Positions 6,175 through 13,990 are shown, counted from the first letter of the stretch. The stretch: DNA of 18,210 bases from CBDBZL01 sp031399025 (GCA_031399025.1 JANNOJ010000100.1:1-18210), one strand, 5' to 3'. Program-made: numbers and translations. The notes: generated from the sequence alone by a model not told the origin.

Positions 6175-8571
6175 TCAGCCGCGCAGGCTCGCGCCGAGCC
6201 TGCCCGCGGCCGCCACGATCCGCTCGCTGATCGCCTTGAGATCGCCCTCGGTGTAGCTCGCCTCGCCCGGTTGGAGCACCACTTCGATCGCCAGCGACTT
6301 GTGCCCCTCGGCTACGCCGGCCCCGCGGAATTCGTCGAAGATGCGCGCTGCCACGATGTTCGCCTTGTCGGCGCCGCGAATGGCGCGCAGCAGGTCGCCG
6401 GCAGGCAGCGCGAGCGGCACCAGGAACGCAAAATCGCGCAGCACCGGCTGCAGCGCGGGCGGGGCGTAGGGTGCGCGGGCGAACTGGCCGCCGGCGCTCT
6501 TGCGCTGCGGAATGCCATCGAGGAACAGCTCGGCCGCCACCACCGGCCCGGCGATGTCGAACGCTGCCAGCACGCGCGGATGCAGCGCGCCGAAGCGGGC
6601 GAGCACCGCCTTGGGTCCAAGCCGCAGCGTCGCCGCTTGGCCCGGATGGAACTGCGGTCCAGCGTCTCCTATCACCTGCAGCTTGTCGACCGGCGCCCCC
6701 GCCTCGGCGAGCAGCGCCAGGGCCTCGGCCTTGGCGTCGAACGCATCGAACCCATCCGCCCGTCCGCTGGCCCAGCCGCGCGCGGCCTTCTCGCCCGCTA
6801 GCACCAGGCCCAGCACCGGCCGCTCGTCGCTGGCGCCGGCCTCTCCGCGCAGATAGGCGCGGCCGATCTCGAACAGCCGCAGCCCCCCCGAACCGCGATC
6901 AATGTTGCGCTTGGCGGCGGCGAGCAGGCCCGGCAGCAGCGAGGGGCGCATCGCCTTCAGATCCTCGCTGAGCGGGTTGTAGAGCACCCACAGTCCACCA
7001 TTGCCGCTGGCGAAGACCTCGGCCTGGGGCATCGGCAGGAAGGACCAGGTCACGGCCTCGTTGAGCCCGCGCGCCGCGGCCGCGCGGCGCAGGCGCCGCT
7101 CGAGCTGCTGCTGCGGGGTCGCGGTCGGCCGCGCCACCCCTTCCGCCCGCGGCAGGGGGACGCTCGCCACCCGGTCGAGCCCGTAAATGCGCACCACCTC
7201 CTCGACGATATCCGCCGATCCCTCGATATCGTGACGGCGAAGCGGCGCGGTCACGTGCCAATCGGGTGATATCAAGAAGTCGAGTGCTTCCAGGATGGCG
7301 CGCTGTTGGTGTTCGGGAACCGCCACGCCGCCCAGCCGCTCGGCCAGGCCCGGATCGTAGCGCACCACCGTCGGCTCGCTCGGCGGCGTCCCGGCCCGCA
7401 CCACTTCGCTCGGCTCGCCGCCGCACAGCCGCAGGATCAGCGAGGTCAGCCCATCCAGACCCCCGTCGAGCCAGGCCGGATCGACCCCGCGCTCGAACCG
7501 GGTGCGGGCATCGGTCGCCAGGCCCAGCCGGCGCCCGGTCATGCCGATCCGTTCGGGATCGAAATAGGCGATCTCCAGCAGCACGTCGGTGGTGCCCGGC
7601 TGGACCGAGGAATGCTCCCCGCCCATGATCCCGGCGATGTCGTGTACGCCCGCATCGTCGGCGATCACCGTCGTGTCGGCATCCAGCGAATAGGTCTTGC
7701 CGTTCAGCGCCAGCACCTGCTCGCCCTCGTGCGCCCGGCGGGCGACCACCGCCCCGCTGAGCTTCGCCAGGTCATAGACATGCGCCGGCCGGCCGAAGGC
7801 GAGCATCACGTAATTGGTGATGTCGACCAGCGCCGAGATCGGCCGCTGGCCCGCCGCGATCAGCCGGCGCTGCATCCAATCGGGCGAGGCGCCGTTCGCC
7901 ACCTCGCGCACCACCCGGCCATAGAACGCCGGGCAGCCCGCGGGATCGTCGGTGCGGATCTCCACCGGGCACGCGAACGTGCCGGCGATCGGCTCGTCGC
8001 GCAGCGGCTTCAGCGTCCCCAGCCCGGCGGCGGCGAGATCGCGGGCAATGCCGTAGACGCCCATGCAATCGGGCCGGTTGGGGGTGATCGCCACCTCCAG
8101 CACCGGGCTGGCGCCGCGATATTCGGCCAAGGGAGTGCCGGCCGGGGCATCGGCGGGAAGCTCGATGATCCCCTCGTGCTCGTCGCCCAGCTGCAGCTCG
8201 CGCACCGAGCACATCATGCCGTTGGATTCCACGCCGCGGATGGCGCTCTTGCGCAACACCATGCCGTTGGCAGGAACCACCGCGCCGGGCAGGCCCAGCA
8301 CGCCCTTGATTCCGGCCCGCGCATTGGGCGCGCCGCAGACCACCTGCAGCGGCGCCCCTTCACCGGTGCTCACGCTCAGCACCTGCAGCTTGTCGGCATC
8401 GGGATGCGGATTGGCGGTCAGCACCTCCGCCACGCGGAAGCCCGCGAGCTTTTCGGCCGGGTCTTCGATCCCCTCCACCTCCAGGCCGATGGCGTTCAGC
8501 CTGGCGGCGATCTCGGCCACGCCGGCGGGCGTGTCGAGGAAGTCGCGCAGCCATTCCAGCGAGAACTTCAC
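6175..8571 (-). CDS. pheT: Phenylalanine--tRNA ligase beta subunit
   Basis: Beta subunit of the alpha2-beta2 PheRS, cytoplasmic, 798 residues, the normal length. The start is GTG at 8571, which overlaps the pheS stop in the tetranucleotide GTGA; the protein then opens VKFSLEWLRDFLDTP as in the family. Domains in order: N-terminal strand, EMAP/OB tRNA-binding domain (about 39-150, VVCGAPNARAG...VESNGMMCS), B3/B4 editing domain (about 200-380), B5 domain (about 400-475), inactive class II-like core, and C-terminal anticodon-binding FDX-ACB domain (about 705-798, APPALQPVLRDFAFLVP). A much longer open frame continues upstream through pheS, but only as an antisense-free shadow frame. Confidence 0.95.
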   Translation of the reverse strand: MKFSLEWLRDFLDTPAGVAEIAARLNAIGLEVEGIEDPAEKLAGFRVAEVLTANPHPDADKLQVLSVSTGEGAPLQVVCGAPNARAGIKGVLGLPGAVVPANGMVLRKSAIRGVESNGMMCSVRELQLGDEHEGIIELPADAPAGTPLAEYRGASPVLEVAITPNRPDCMGVYGIARDLAAAGLGTLKPLRDEPIAGTFACPVEIRTDDPAGCPAFYGRVVREVANGASPDWMQRRLIAAGQRPISALVDITNYVMLAFGRPAHVYDLAKLSGAVVARRAHEGEQVLALNGKTYSLDADTTVIADDAGVHDIAGIMGGEHSSVQPGTTDVLLEIAYFDPERIGMTGRRLGLATDARTRFERGVDPAWLDGGLDGLTSLILRLCGGEPSEVVRAGTPPSEPTVVRYDPGLAERLGGVAVPEHQQRAILEALDFLISPDWHVTAPLRRHDIEGSADIVEEVVRIYGLDRVASVPLPRAEGVARPTATPQQQLERRLRRAAAARGLNEAVTWSFLPMPQAEVFASGNGGLWVLYNPLSEDLKAMRPSLLPGLLAAAKRNIDRGSGGLRLFEIGRAYLRGEAGASDERPVLGLVLAGEKAARGWASGRADGFDAFDAKAEALALLAEAGAPVDKLQVIGDAGPQFHPGQAATLRLGPKAVLARFGALHPRVLAAFDIAGPVVAAELFLDGIPQRKSAGGQFARAPYAPPALQPVLRDFAFLVPLALPAGDLLRAIRGADKANIVAARIFDEFRGAGVAEGHKSLAIEVVLQPGEASYTEGDLKAISERIVAAAGRLGASLRG

Positions 8572-9728
8572 GCTCCCGCTCCCGCACGGGCGCCCACGCC
8601 GCCCGACAGCGTCGGCTGGTCGAACGCCGAGAAGCCGTAATGCCTGAGCCAGCGCACATCGCCGTCGAAGAAGGCGCGCAGGTCGTCCATGCCGTATTTC
8701 AGCATCGCCAGCCGGTCGACGCCCACGCCGAAGGCGAAGCCCTGCCACCGGTCGGGGTCGAAGCCGGACATGGCGATCACCCGGCGGTTGACCATGCCGC
8801 TGCCCAGCAGTTCCATCCAGCCGTGGCCGGGCGCATCGCCGCTGCCGCCGAGGACGCGCTTCCCATCGACCAGCGCGAAGCCCACGTCGACCTCGACCGA
8901 AGGCTCCGTAAAGGGAAAATAGGACGGGCGCAGTCGCAGGACGATGTCCTCGGTCTCGAAGAAGGCCTTGAGGAAGGTCTCCAGCGTCCACTTGAGGTGG
9001 CCCAAGTGGATCGCGCGATCGATCACCAGCCCTTCCACCTGGTGGAACATCGGCGTGTGGGTGGCGTCGCTGTCGGAGCGATAGACCCGCCCCGGAGCGA
9101 TAATCCGCACCGGCGCGCCGCCGGGGCTCGCCTGCGCCGCCGCCAGCATCGTGCGCACCTGCACCGGCGAGGTATGCGTGCGCAGCAGCATGCGCCCGGG
9201 CGCCTGGCCGGCATGCGCGGGCGCCTCGTCGGGGAAGTAGAAAGTATCGTGCATCGCGCGCGCCGGGTGGCTCTCGGGCATGTTGAGCGCGGTGAAATTG
9301 GACCACTCGTCCTCGATCTCGGGACCGGTGGCGACCGAGAAGCCCAGGTCGGCGAAGATCTCGGCCAGTTCGTCCATCACCTGGCTCACCGGATGGACCG
9401 AACCGCGCGGCGACAGCGGCGCGGGCAGGGTGAGGTCGAGCGTCTCGGTGGCGAGGCGTGCCTCGAGCACCGCTTCCTCCAGCGCCGCCTTGCGCGCCGC
9501 CAGCGCGTCGCTCACCGCCTGGCGCAGGCCCTGAATCGCGGGCCCCTGGAGGCGGCGCGCCTCGGGGTCCATGGCGCCGAGCGTCTTCATCAGCGCCGAT
9601 ACGCTGCCCTGCTTGCCCAGCAGCGCCAGCCGCACCTGCTCGAGCGCCTCCGGCGTGGCCGCAGCTGCGATCCTTCCGCGCGCGGCCGCTTCGATCTGGG
9701 TGAGGTCGGACATCGTGGAAACAGCCAT
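8568..9728 (-). CDS. pheS: Phenylalanine--tRNA ligase alpha subunit
   Basis: Catalytic subunit of PheRS, 386 residues, slightly longer than usual because of a Gly/Ala-rich tail (LSGGVGARAGAGA). It charges tRNA-Phe with phenylalanine. Seen: N-terminal coiled-coil region (1-100), class II motif 2 around GRVYRSDSDATHTPMFHQ (213-230), the active-site loop FPFTEPSVEVDVGF (271-284), HGWMELLGSGMV (302-313) and motif 3 FGVGVDRLAM with the Arg at 339. ATG at 9728 has CAGGCGA just before it; ATG at 9713 (MSDLTQIE...) is a real alternative that fits family N-termini. It stops inside the GTGA overlap with pheT. Confidence 0.94.
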   Translation of the reverse strand: MAVSTMSDLTQIEAAARGRIAAAATPEALEQVRLALLGKQGSVSALMKTLGAMDPEARRLQGPAIQGLRQAVSDALAARKAALEEAVLEARLATETLDLTLPAPLSPRGSVHPVSQVMDELAEIFADLGFSVATGPEIEDEWSNFTALNMPESHPARAMHDTFYFPDEAPAHAGQAPGRMLLRTHTSPVQVRTMLAAAQASPGGAPVRIIAPGRVYRSDSDATHTPMFHQVEGLVIDRAIHLGHLKWTLETFLKAFFETEDIVLRLRPSYFPFTEPSVEVDVGFALVDGKRVLGGSGDAPGHGWMELLGSGMVNRRVIAMSGFDPDRWQGFAFGVGVDRLAMLKYGMDDLRAFFDGDVRWLRHYGFSAFDQPTLSGGVGARAGAGA

Positions 9729-9757
9729 TCGCCTGAGATTTGAGCCGCGCTGTTAGC

Positions 9758-9776
9758 GGGCCGGACCGCCCGGCCC
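9758..9776 (-). other. Hairpin between rplT and pheS
   Basis: GGGCCGG (9758-9764) pairs with CCGGCCC (9770-9776) around ACCGC. It lies in the 146-base gap between rplT and pheS. No T-run follows on either strand, so it is not a clear terminator; it might be a weak attenuator or an mRNA processing/stability element. A separate pheS promoter in the gap could not be recognised. Confidence 0.35.
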
Positions 9777-9874
9777 AAGCCTTCATTCGGCGGACCTTGG
9801 GGCCTCAGGCTGATCGGCCGGTGGCGCGCTGGCGGGCCAATGCCGACCGCACAGCGCGCTCGATCACATGGCGC

Positions 9875-10255
9875 TCAAGCGGTTCGCGCGGCGGGGGTGT
9901 CGCCCAGGACCTGCTTGGCCTGGCGGACAATCGCGCCGAACGCATCGCCCTCGTTCATCGCCAGGTCGGCCATCACCTTGCGGTCGAGTTCGATGCCGGC
10001 GAGCTTCACCCCGTGCATGAACTGCGAGTAGGTGAGGCCTTCTTCGCGCACCGCGGCGTTGATCCGCTGGATCCACAGGCCGCGGAAGGTGCGCTTCTTC
10101 ACCTTGCGGTCGCGATAGGCGTACTGGCCGGCCTTCTCGACCGCCTGGCGCGCCACGCGGATGGTGTTCTTGCGGCGGCCGCGATAGCCCTTGGCGGCAT
10201 CGAGGATGCGCTTGTGCTTGGAGCGGGTGGTAACACCGCGCTTGATCCGGGTCAT
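9875..10255 (-). CDS. rplT: 50S ribosomal protein L20
   Basis: Ribosomal protein needed for early 50S assembly, 126 residues. The N-terminus MTRIKRGVTTRSKHKRILDAAKGYRGRRKN and the blocks RDRKVKKRTFRGLWIQRINAA and YSQFMHGVKLAGIELDRK are diagnostic. ATG at 10255 has GCAGGAG about 9 bases before it. It lies 28 bases after rpmI. The C-terminal extension (after LAMNEGDAFGAIVRQAKQ) is short and alanine-rich. infC, which precedes rpmI in many bacteria, is not next to it here. Confidence 0.97.
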   Translation of the reverse strand: MTRIKRGVTTRSKHKRILDAAKGYRGRRKNTIRVARQAVEKAGQYAYRDRKVKKRTFRGLWIQRINAAVREEGLTYSQFMHGVKLAGIELDRKVMADLAMNEGDAFGAIVRQAKQVLGDTPAARTA

Positions 10256-10283
10256 GGGTTGGGTCTCCTGCTCTGAATGCGCG

Positions 10284-10487
10284 TCAGCCGAGCCCGTAGG
10301 GGGCCCAGCGCTTCACCGTCGGCGTGTCCGCGGAGGACAGCACGAAGGTGCCGCGGTTCTGGCGGATGTACTTGGCGTTGTGGCTGATCAGCCGGTGGCG
10401 CTTGCCGGCCACGCCGTGCTTGACCTTGCCCGTGGCGGTGAACTTGAAGCGCTTCTTTACACCGCTCTTGGTCTTGAGCTTGGGCAT
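10284..10487 (-). CDS. rpmI: 50S ribosomal protein L35
   Basis: 67-residue basic ribosomal protein. The start MPKLKTKSGVKKRFKFTATGK is that of the family, and ATG at 10487 has a strong AAGGAG 7 bases before it; a longer frame to 10511 would place that Shine-Dalgarno inside the gene and is rejected. It ends TVKRWAPYGLG. First gene of the rpmI-rplT pair; infC is not seen upstream. Confidence 0.96.
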   Translation of the reverse strand: MPKLKTKSGVKKRFKFTATGKVKHGVAGKRHRLISHNAKYIRQNRGTFVLSSADTPTVKRWAPYGLG

Positions 10488-10578
10488 TTTCGTCTCCTTG
10501 CGAGGGGACACGCTGCAAGCCGACCCTGGCAGCCCTGGTGGCCAGGCCGGCGGTAATCACGTGTCGATGAAGCCGGCG

Positions 10579-10607
10579 CGCTTAGCGGGCCGGGGGCGCA
10601 ATGGCAA
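10579..10607 (-). promoter_or_regulatory. Possible sigma-70-type promoter of rpmI-rplT
   Basis: On the minus strand TTGCCA (10607-10602) is followed after 17 bases by TAAGCG (10584-10579). The -35 differs from TTGACA by one base; the -10 is weak, as is common in GC-rich alphaproteobacteria. It would give a leader of roughly 85 bases before rpmI. Confidence 0.35.
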
Positions 10608-10703
10608 GCGATGCGAGAGGCTGTTGACGAAGTACATGCGGGCGCCGCCTTCATGCGCTGGCCCTCATCAGGCGGCTTTACCGCGCGGGGTGCGTGCAAG
10701 AGT

Positions 10704-10768
10704 GCCCTGCCACCCGCAGGGCTGGGTAGTACAGTGCCCGCAATTCGCCCGGCGGAAGGTGCCGGGCG
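10704..10768 (-). other. Two hairpins downstream of the small membrane protein gene
   Basis: GCCCTGC-CACCC-GCAGGGC (10704-10722) and CGCCCGGC-GGAAGGT-GCCGGGCG (10746-10768) are perfect inverted repeats in the 313-base gap between rpmI and the 10801-11004 gene. Neither is followed by a clear T-run on the minus strand; one or both may end transcription of the small gene. The rest of the gap shows no credible gene. Confidence 0.35.
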
Positions 10769-10800
10769 ACAGCGGGCGGGAAGGCTGCGCCTCGTCAGGC

Positions 10801-11004
10801 TCAGTCGCCGGTCAGCAGCAATAGCGACCAGGCGAGCGCAGTACCGAGGCAAAACAGCGCCCACGACCAGTAAAGCCGGGTGCCTTCCACCTGGAAGGAG
10901 AACACTTCGAGCGCGCCGCCGCTCGAGCCGGCCGAGCCGACGAACAACGCCACGAGCAGTGTCAGGAAGATCCCCAGCGGAACGGCTTTGCACAGCGCAA
11001 TCAC
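10801..11004 (-). CDS. Small two-helix membrane protein, function unknown
   Basis: 67 residues, starting at GTG 11004, which has AGAGGA 6 bases upstream; this ribosome binding site is the main reason to believe it. Two hydrophobic segments are visible: about residues 8-27 (VPLGIFLTLLVALFVGSAG) and 47-64 (WSWALFCLGTALAWSLLLL), joined by a polar loop that would lie outside or in the periplasm. No known domain recognised. It is transcribed away from nrdA and toward rpmI, as a single gene. Confidence 0.65.
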   Translation of the reverse strand: MIALCKAVPLGIFLTLLVALFVGSAGSSGGALEVFSFQVEGTRLYWSWALFCLGTALAWSLLLLTGD

Positions 11005-11294
11005 GTCGATCCTCTTCGGCAGCTCCGCCGTCGTTGCAGTTCGTCACGGACGGTGTGCCGGAAAATGGTTGACGAAGTCTTACCAGGTCGCGGCCAGGGT
11101 GGGCCGCCGGCCGGAACCCCTAGCAGCGCGCGACCAGGCGAGAATTTTTCCGCAGTTTCGTTTTTGCCCTTGCGCCTGGCGCGAGTGCAGCTTGGAGCGC
11201 GCGTCGCGCGGGTTCAGGAAGCTCGCCGGCCGGCCCGGCGTGCTTGCGCACAGCGCAATTGCCGCGCGCCCCTTGCGTGTCCATCGCCGGCGAG
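11005..11294. other. Intergenic region between the small membrane gene and nrdA
   Basis: No credible gene. It must contain the promoter of the divergent small gene on the minus strand, but I do not recognise one. A T-rich patch lies near 11145-11168 (two T5 runs) inside otherwise GC-rich DNA. GTTGACGAAGT at 11068-11078 repeats a sequence also present at 10623-10633 on the same strand. Confidence 0.3.
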
Positions 11295-11310
11295 CCACTA
11301 TCGGTAGTGG
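11295..11310. promoter_or_regulatory. NrdR box 1 (16-bp dyad)
   Basis: CCACTATCGGTAGTGG is a 16-bp inverted repeat (CCACTA, 4 bases, TAGTGG). It matches the nCACWAT....WGTGn pattern of NrdR boxes, though the central ATAT is replaced by TCGG. NrdR is the zinc-finger/ATP-cone repressor of ribonucleotide reductase genes; the downstream gene here is nrdA. Confidence 0.65.
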
Positions 11311-11325
11311 TTCGATTGCGGGGTC

Positions 11326-11341
11326 GCACCAATATACCTGG
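11326..11341. promoter_or_regulatory. NrdR box 2, degenerate, overlapping a possible -10
   Basis: GCACCAATATACCTGG starts exactly 31 bp after box 1 (15 bases between boxes), the spacing known for tandem NrdR boxes. The left half (CACCA) and the AT-rich centre fit; the right half (CTGG) is poorer. The contained TATACC (11333-11338) could be the nrdA -10 hexamer, with TTCGAT (11311-11316) as a weak -35 at 16 bases, so repressor binding would block the promoter. Confidence 0.55.
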
Positions 11342-11418
11342 ATTTAACCCGCGTTCGCTATCACTGGCGGCCGGGCAGACGCCCGGCGGGTAACGCCCGG
11401 CCACGGGCTCGTTCGGGC

Positions 11419-11433
11419 GAACAAACATGGAAC
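11419..11433. promoter_or_regulatory. LexA (SOS) box of alphaproteobacterial type before nrdA
   Basis: GAAC-AAACATG-GAAC, read on the other strand as GTTC-CATGTTT-GTTC, is an exact match to the direct-repeat LexA site GTTC-N7-GTTC of alphaproteobacteria. It lies between the NrdR boxes and the nrdA start, where a repressor would block initiation or elongation. GTTCGGGCGAAC (11411-11422) adds a partly overlapping dyad. The position argues against the GTG at 11438 as the nrdA start. Confidence 0.6.
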
Positions 11434-11485
11434 AAGGGTGTGGACGGAACCGGCCGGTCCGGGCATTGTCGGGAGCATGGCAGCG

Positions 11486-13504
11486 ATGGATTTTCGGAAC
11501 GGGGACGAGGCGATGACGAGGGCAAGCGAAGTGAAGGAAGCGATCGATGCGCCGGCACTGTTCGACACCGCGGCCAAGCCCGACGCGCGGCACCGGACGC
11601 AGCCGGGCGCTGCCCCGGCCGGCTCGCATGCCGCCGCTTCGCCTCCCAACGACTCGAGCCCGGCGACCACCTCCCAACCCCGCCTGGCCGATACGCACTC
11701 GGTCGACGTGCGCCGCTTCCCCATCGTCACCGACCCTGCCCGCGACGCCAACCTCACCGTGTTCGGCCAGGAGACGCTGACCGACCGCTATCTGTTGCCC
11801 GGCGAAAGCTACCAGGACCTGTTCGCCCGCGTCGCCGCCGCCTATGCCGACGATTCCGAGCACGCCCAGCGGCTGTACGACTACATCTCCCAGCTGTGGT
11901 TCATGCCCGCCACGCCGGTGCTGTCGAACGCTGGAACCGGGCGCGGGCTGCCGATCTCGTGCTATCTCAACAGCGTCGCCGACAGCCTCGAGGGCATCGT
12001 CGCGACCTGGAACGAGAACGTCTGGCTGGCGAGCCGCGGCGGCGGGATCGGCACCTATTGGGGCAATGTGCGCGGAATCGGCGAGCCGGTCGGGCTGAAC
12101 GGCAAGACTTCCGGCATCATCCCCTTCGTGCGGGTGATGGATTCGCTCACCCTGGCCATCTCCCAGGGTTCGCTGCGGCGCGGCTCGGCCGCCTGCTACC
12201 TCGACGTCTCGCACCCCGAGATCGAGGAGTTCCTCGAAATCCGCAAGCCGAGCGGCGACTTCAACCGCAAGGCGCTGAACCTGCACCATGGCGTGCTGCT
12301 GACCGACGCGTTCATGGAGGCGGTGCGCGCGGGCGACCCGTGGGAGTTGACGAGCCCCAAAGACGGCAGCGTGCGCGCGACGGTGGATGCCCGGGCGCTG
12401 TTCCAGAAGCTGGTCGAGACCCGGCTGGCGACGGGCGAGCCCTATATCGTGTTCTCCGACACGGTGAACCGGATGATGCCGCGTCATCACCGCGAGCTGG
12501 GGCTCAAGGTTTCGACCTCGAACCTGTGCTCCGAGATCACCCTGCCCACCGGGATCGACCACCTGGGCAACGACCGCACCGCGGTGTGCTGCCTGTCCTC
12601 GCTGAACCTGGAGACCTGGGACCAGTGGGCCGGCGACAAGCGCTTCATCGAGGACGTGATGCGCTTCCTCGACAACGTGCTGCAGGACTATATCGACCGC
12701 GCGCCCGACGAAATGGCGCGCGCCAAGTACTCGGCCAGCCGCGAGCGCTCGGTCGGCATGGGGGTGATGGGCTTCCACTCCTTCCTGCAGGCCAAGGACA
12801 TCGGCTTCGAGACGGCGATGGCCAAGGTGTGGAACCTGAAGATGTTCCAGCACATCAGCGCCAAGGCCAACGAGGCGAGCATGGTGCTGGCCAAGGAGCG
12901 CGGGCCGTGCCCCGATGCCGAGGAGGTGGGCGTGATGGAGCGCTTCAGCTGCAAGATGGCGATCGCGCCGACCGCCTCGATCAGCATCATCTGCGGCGGC
13001 ACCAGCGCCTGCATCGAGCCGATCCCGGCCAATATCTATACTCACAAGACGCTGTCGGGCAGCTTCATCGTCAAGAACCCGTATCTGGAGCAGGTGCTGG
13101 CCAAGAAGAGCAAGGATTCCACCAATGTGTGGAACTCGATCCTGGAAAAGGGCGGCTCGGTCCAGCACCTCGATTTCCTCACGCCCGAGGAGAAGGCGGT
13201 GTTCAAGACCGGCTTCGAGATCGACCAGCGCTGGCTGCTGGAATTCGCCGCCGACCGCGCGCCCTATATCGACCAGGCACAGAGCCTGAACCTGTTCATC
13301 CCGGCCGACGTCGACAAGTGGGACCTGATGATGCTGCACTTCCAGGCCTGGGAGAAGGGCATCAAGTCGCTGTATTATCTCCGCTCGAAGTCGGTGCAGC
13401 GCGCCGGTTTCGCAGGCGGGGTGGAGGCGGACAATACGAGCGAGCTGCCCAAGTTCGAGATCGGCGAGCAGACCGATTACGAGGAGTGCCTGGCCTGCCA
13501 GTGA
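11486..13504 (+). CDS. nrdA: Class I ribonucleotide reductase large subunit (NrdA)
   Basis: Catalytic alpha subunit reducing ribonucleoside diphosphates to deoxyribonucleotides; 672 residues from this start. Active-site and transfer residues are all visible: C159 (PISCYL), N346-x-C348-x-E350 (SNLCSEI), C368/C369 (AVCCLSS), the radical-relay pair Y630-Y631 (SLYYLRS) and the C-terminal redox pair C668-x2-C671 (ECLACQ). The first ~70 residues are low-complexity (Ala/Pro/Ser/Thr) and show no ATP-cone. Starts at 11438 (GTG), 11477, 11486 and 11513 are in frame; 11486 is chosen because GGGAG lies 10 bases before it, and GTG 11438 would sit on the LexA box. It is followed 12 bases later by a small membrane protein gene; nrdB is about 2.6 kb downstream. 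Confidence 0.95.
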   Translation: MDFRNGDEAMTRASEVKEAIDAPALFDTAAKPDARHRTQPGAAPAGSHAAASPPNDSSPATTSQPRLADTHSVDVRRFPIVTDPARDANLTVFGQETLTDRYLLPGESYQDLFARVAAAYADDSEHAQRLYDYISQLWFMPATPVLSNAGTGRGLPISCYLNSVADSLEGIVATWNENVWLASRGGGIGTYWGNVRGIGEPVGLNGKTSGIIPFVRVMDSLTLAISQGSLRRGSAACYLDVSHPEIEEFLEIRKPSGDFNRKALNLHHGVLLTDAFMEAVRAGDPWELTSPKDGSVRATVDARALFQKLVETRLATGEPYIVFSDTVNRMMPRHHRELGLKVSTSNLCSEITLPTGIDHLGNDRTAVCCLSSLNLETWDQWAGDKRFIEDVMRFLDNVLQDYIDRAPDEMARAKYSASRERSVGMGVMGFHSFLQAKDIGFETAMAKVWNLKMFQHISAKANEASMVLAKERGPCPDAEEVGVMERFSCKMAIAPTASISIICGGTSACIEPIPANIYTHKTLSGSFIVKNPYLEQVLAKKSKDSTNVWNSILEKGGSVQHLDFLTPEEKAVFKTGFEIDQRWLLEFAADRAPYIDQAQSLNLFIPADVDKWDLMMLHFQAWEKGIKSLYYLRSKSVQRAGFAGGVEADNTSELPKFEIGEQTDYEECLACQ

Positions 13505-13516
13505 TGGGGCTAGAGC

Positions 13517-13885
13517 ATGCTGAGGCGGATCGGCGGGTGGCTAGCCGACTGGTTCCACATCAACGACCTTCGGAGCTCCCACGCCCAACTCGGCCCGATG
13601 CGTTTCTGGGCGACGTTGGGTGCGACCTTCGCCTGGATCGGTGTATGGGGGTGGCTTAGCTTCACGGCGACCTGGCCGGGCAATTGCGACCGTGAGGGCC
13701 GCAGGTTGCTAGGTTTGGCCAAACAGATGCGCTGCAGTCCGGAGCTCCTCGCCGGCGGCCCTCGAGAGATCGCTCTCTTCGCGTTCCTGTGGGCCATGCC
13801 TGCGGCCCTGGTTGCAGCGCTGATATGGCGCGGCTGGGATGAATGGCGACGGCGTTCACGCCGTAACCTGCCGTTGGAAGATTAA
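13517..13885 (+). CDS. Small two-helix membrane protein, function unknown (paralogue of the 14854 gene)
   Basis: 122 residues, ATG 12 bases after the nrdA stop, so probably cotranscribed with nrdA. Two hydrophobic segments are visible: residues 28-50 (MRFWATLGATFAWIGVWGWLSF) and 85-104 (IALFAFLWAMPAALVAALIW), with a basic C-terminal tail (RRRSRRN) likely in the cytoplasm. The loop between them carries W53-P54-G-N-C57 and a second cysteine C73. The motif order W-P-x2-C, C, L-W-A-x-P is shared with the gene at 14854, suggesting a small family. No known domain recognised. The ribosome binding site (GGGG, 9 bases before ATG) is modest. Confidence 0.65.
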   Translation: MLRRIGGWLADWFHINDLRSSHAQLGPMRFWATLGATFAWIGVWGWLSFTATWPGNCDREGRRLLGLAKQMRCSPELLAGGPREIALFAFLWAMPAALVAALIWRGWDEWRRRSRRNLPLED

Positions 13886-13990
13886 CAGTCCGCTGGATCC
13901 GTGGACCCGCCTGCGAGGCATCACGAACCCATTTGCCGCTCCCGCGTTGAGGATCCAAACGGCCGCTCCCGGCCAGCAAGGAGCCTCGGC

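Noticed and set aside
6175..9786. One 1203-codon open frame on the minus strand spanning pheT and the pheS region
   Set aside because: Only the part from 8571 down is PheT; the upstream part is pheS read in a wrong frame (Arg/Gly/Ala-rich, no homology). The GTGA overlap gives the true start.
11120..13339. Long 739-codon antisense open frame across nrdA
   Set aside because: Composition-driven shadow of a GC-rich gene: Arg/His/Val-rich, no recognisable domain, fully antisense to nrdA.
11440..13659. 739-codon plus-strand frame overlapping nrdA
   Set aside because: Arg/Pro/Gly-rich frame shift of nrdA; nrdA itself has all catalytic motifs.
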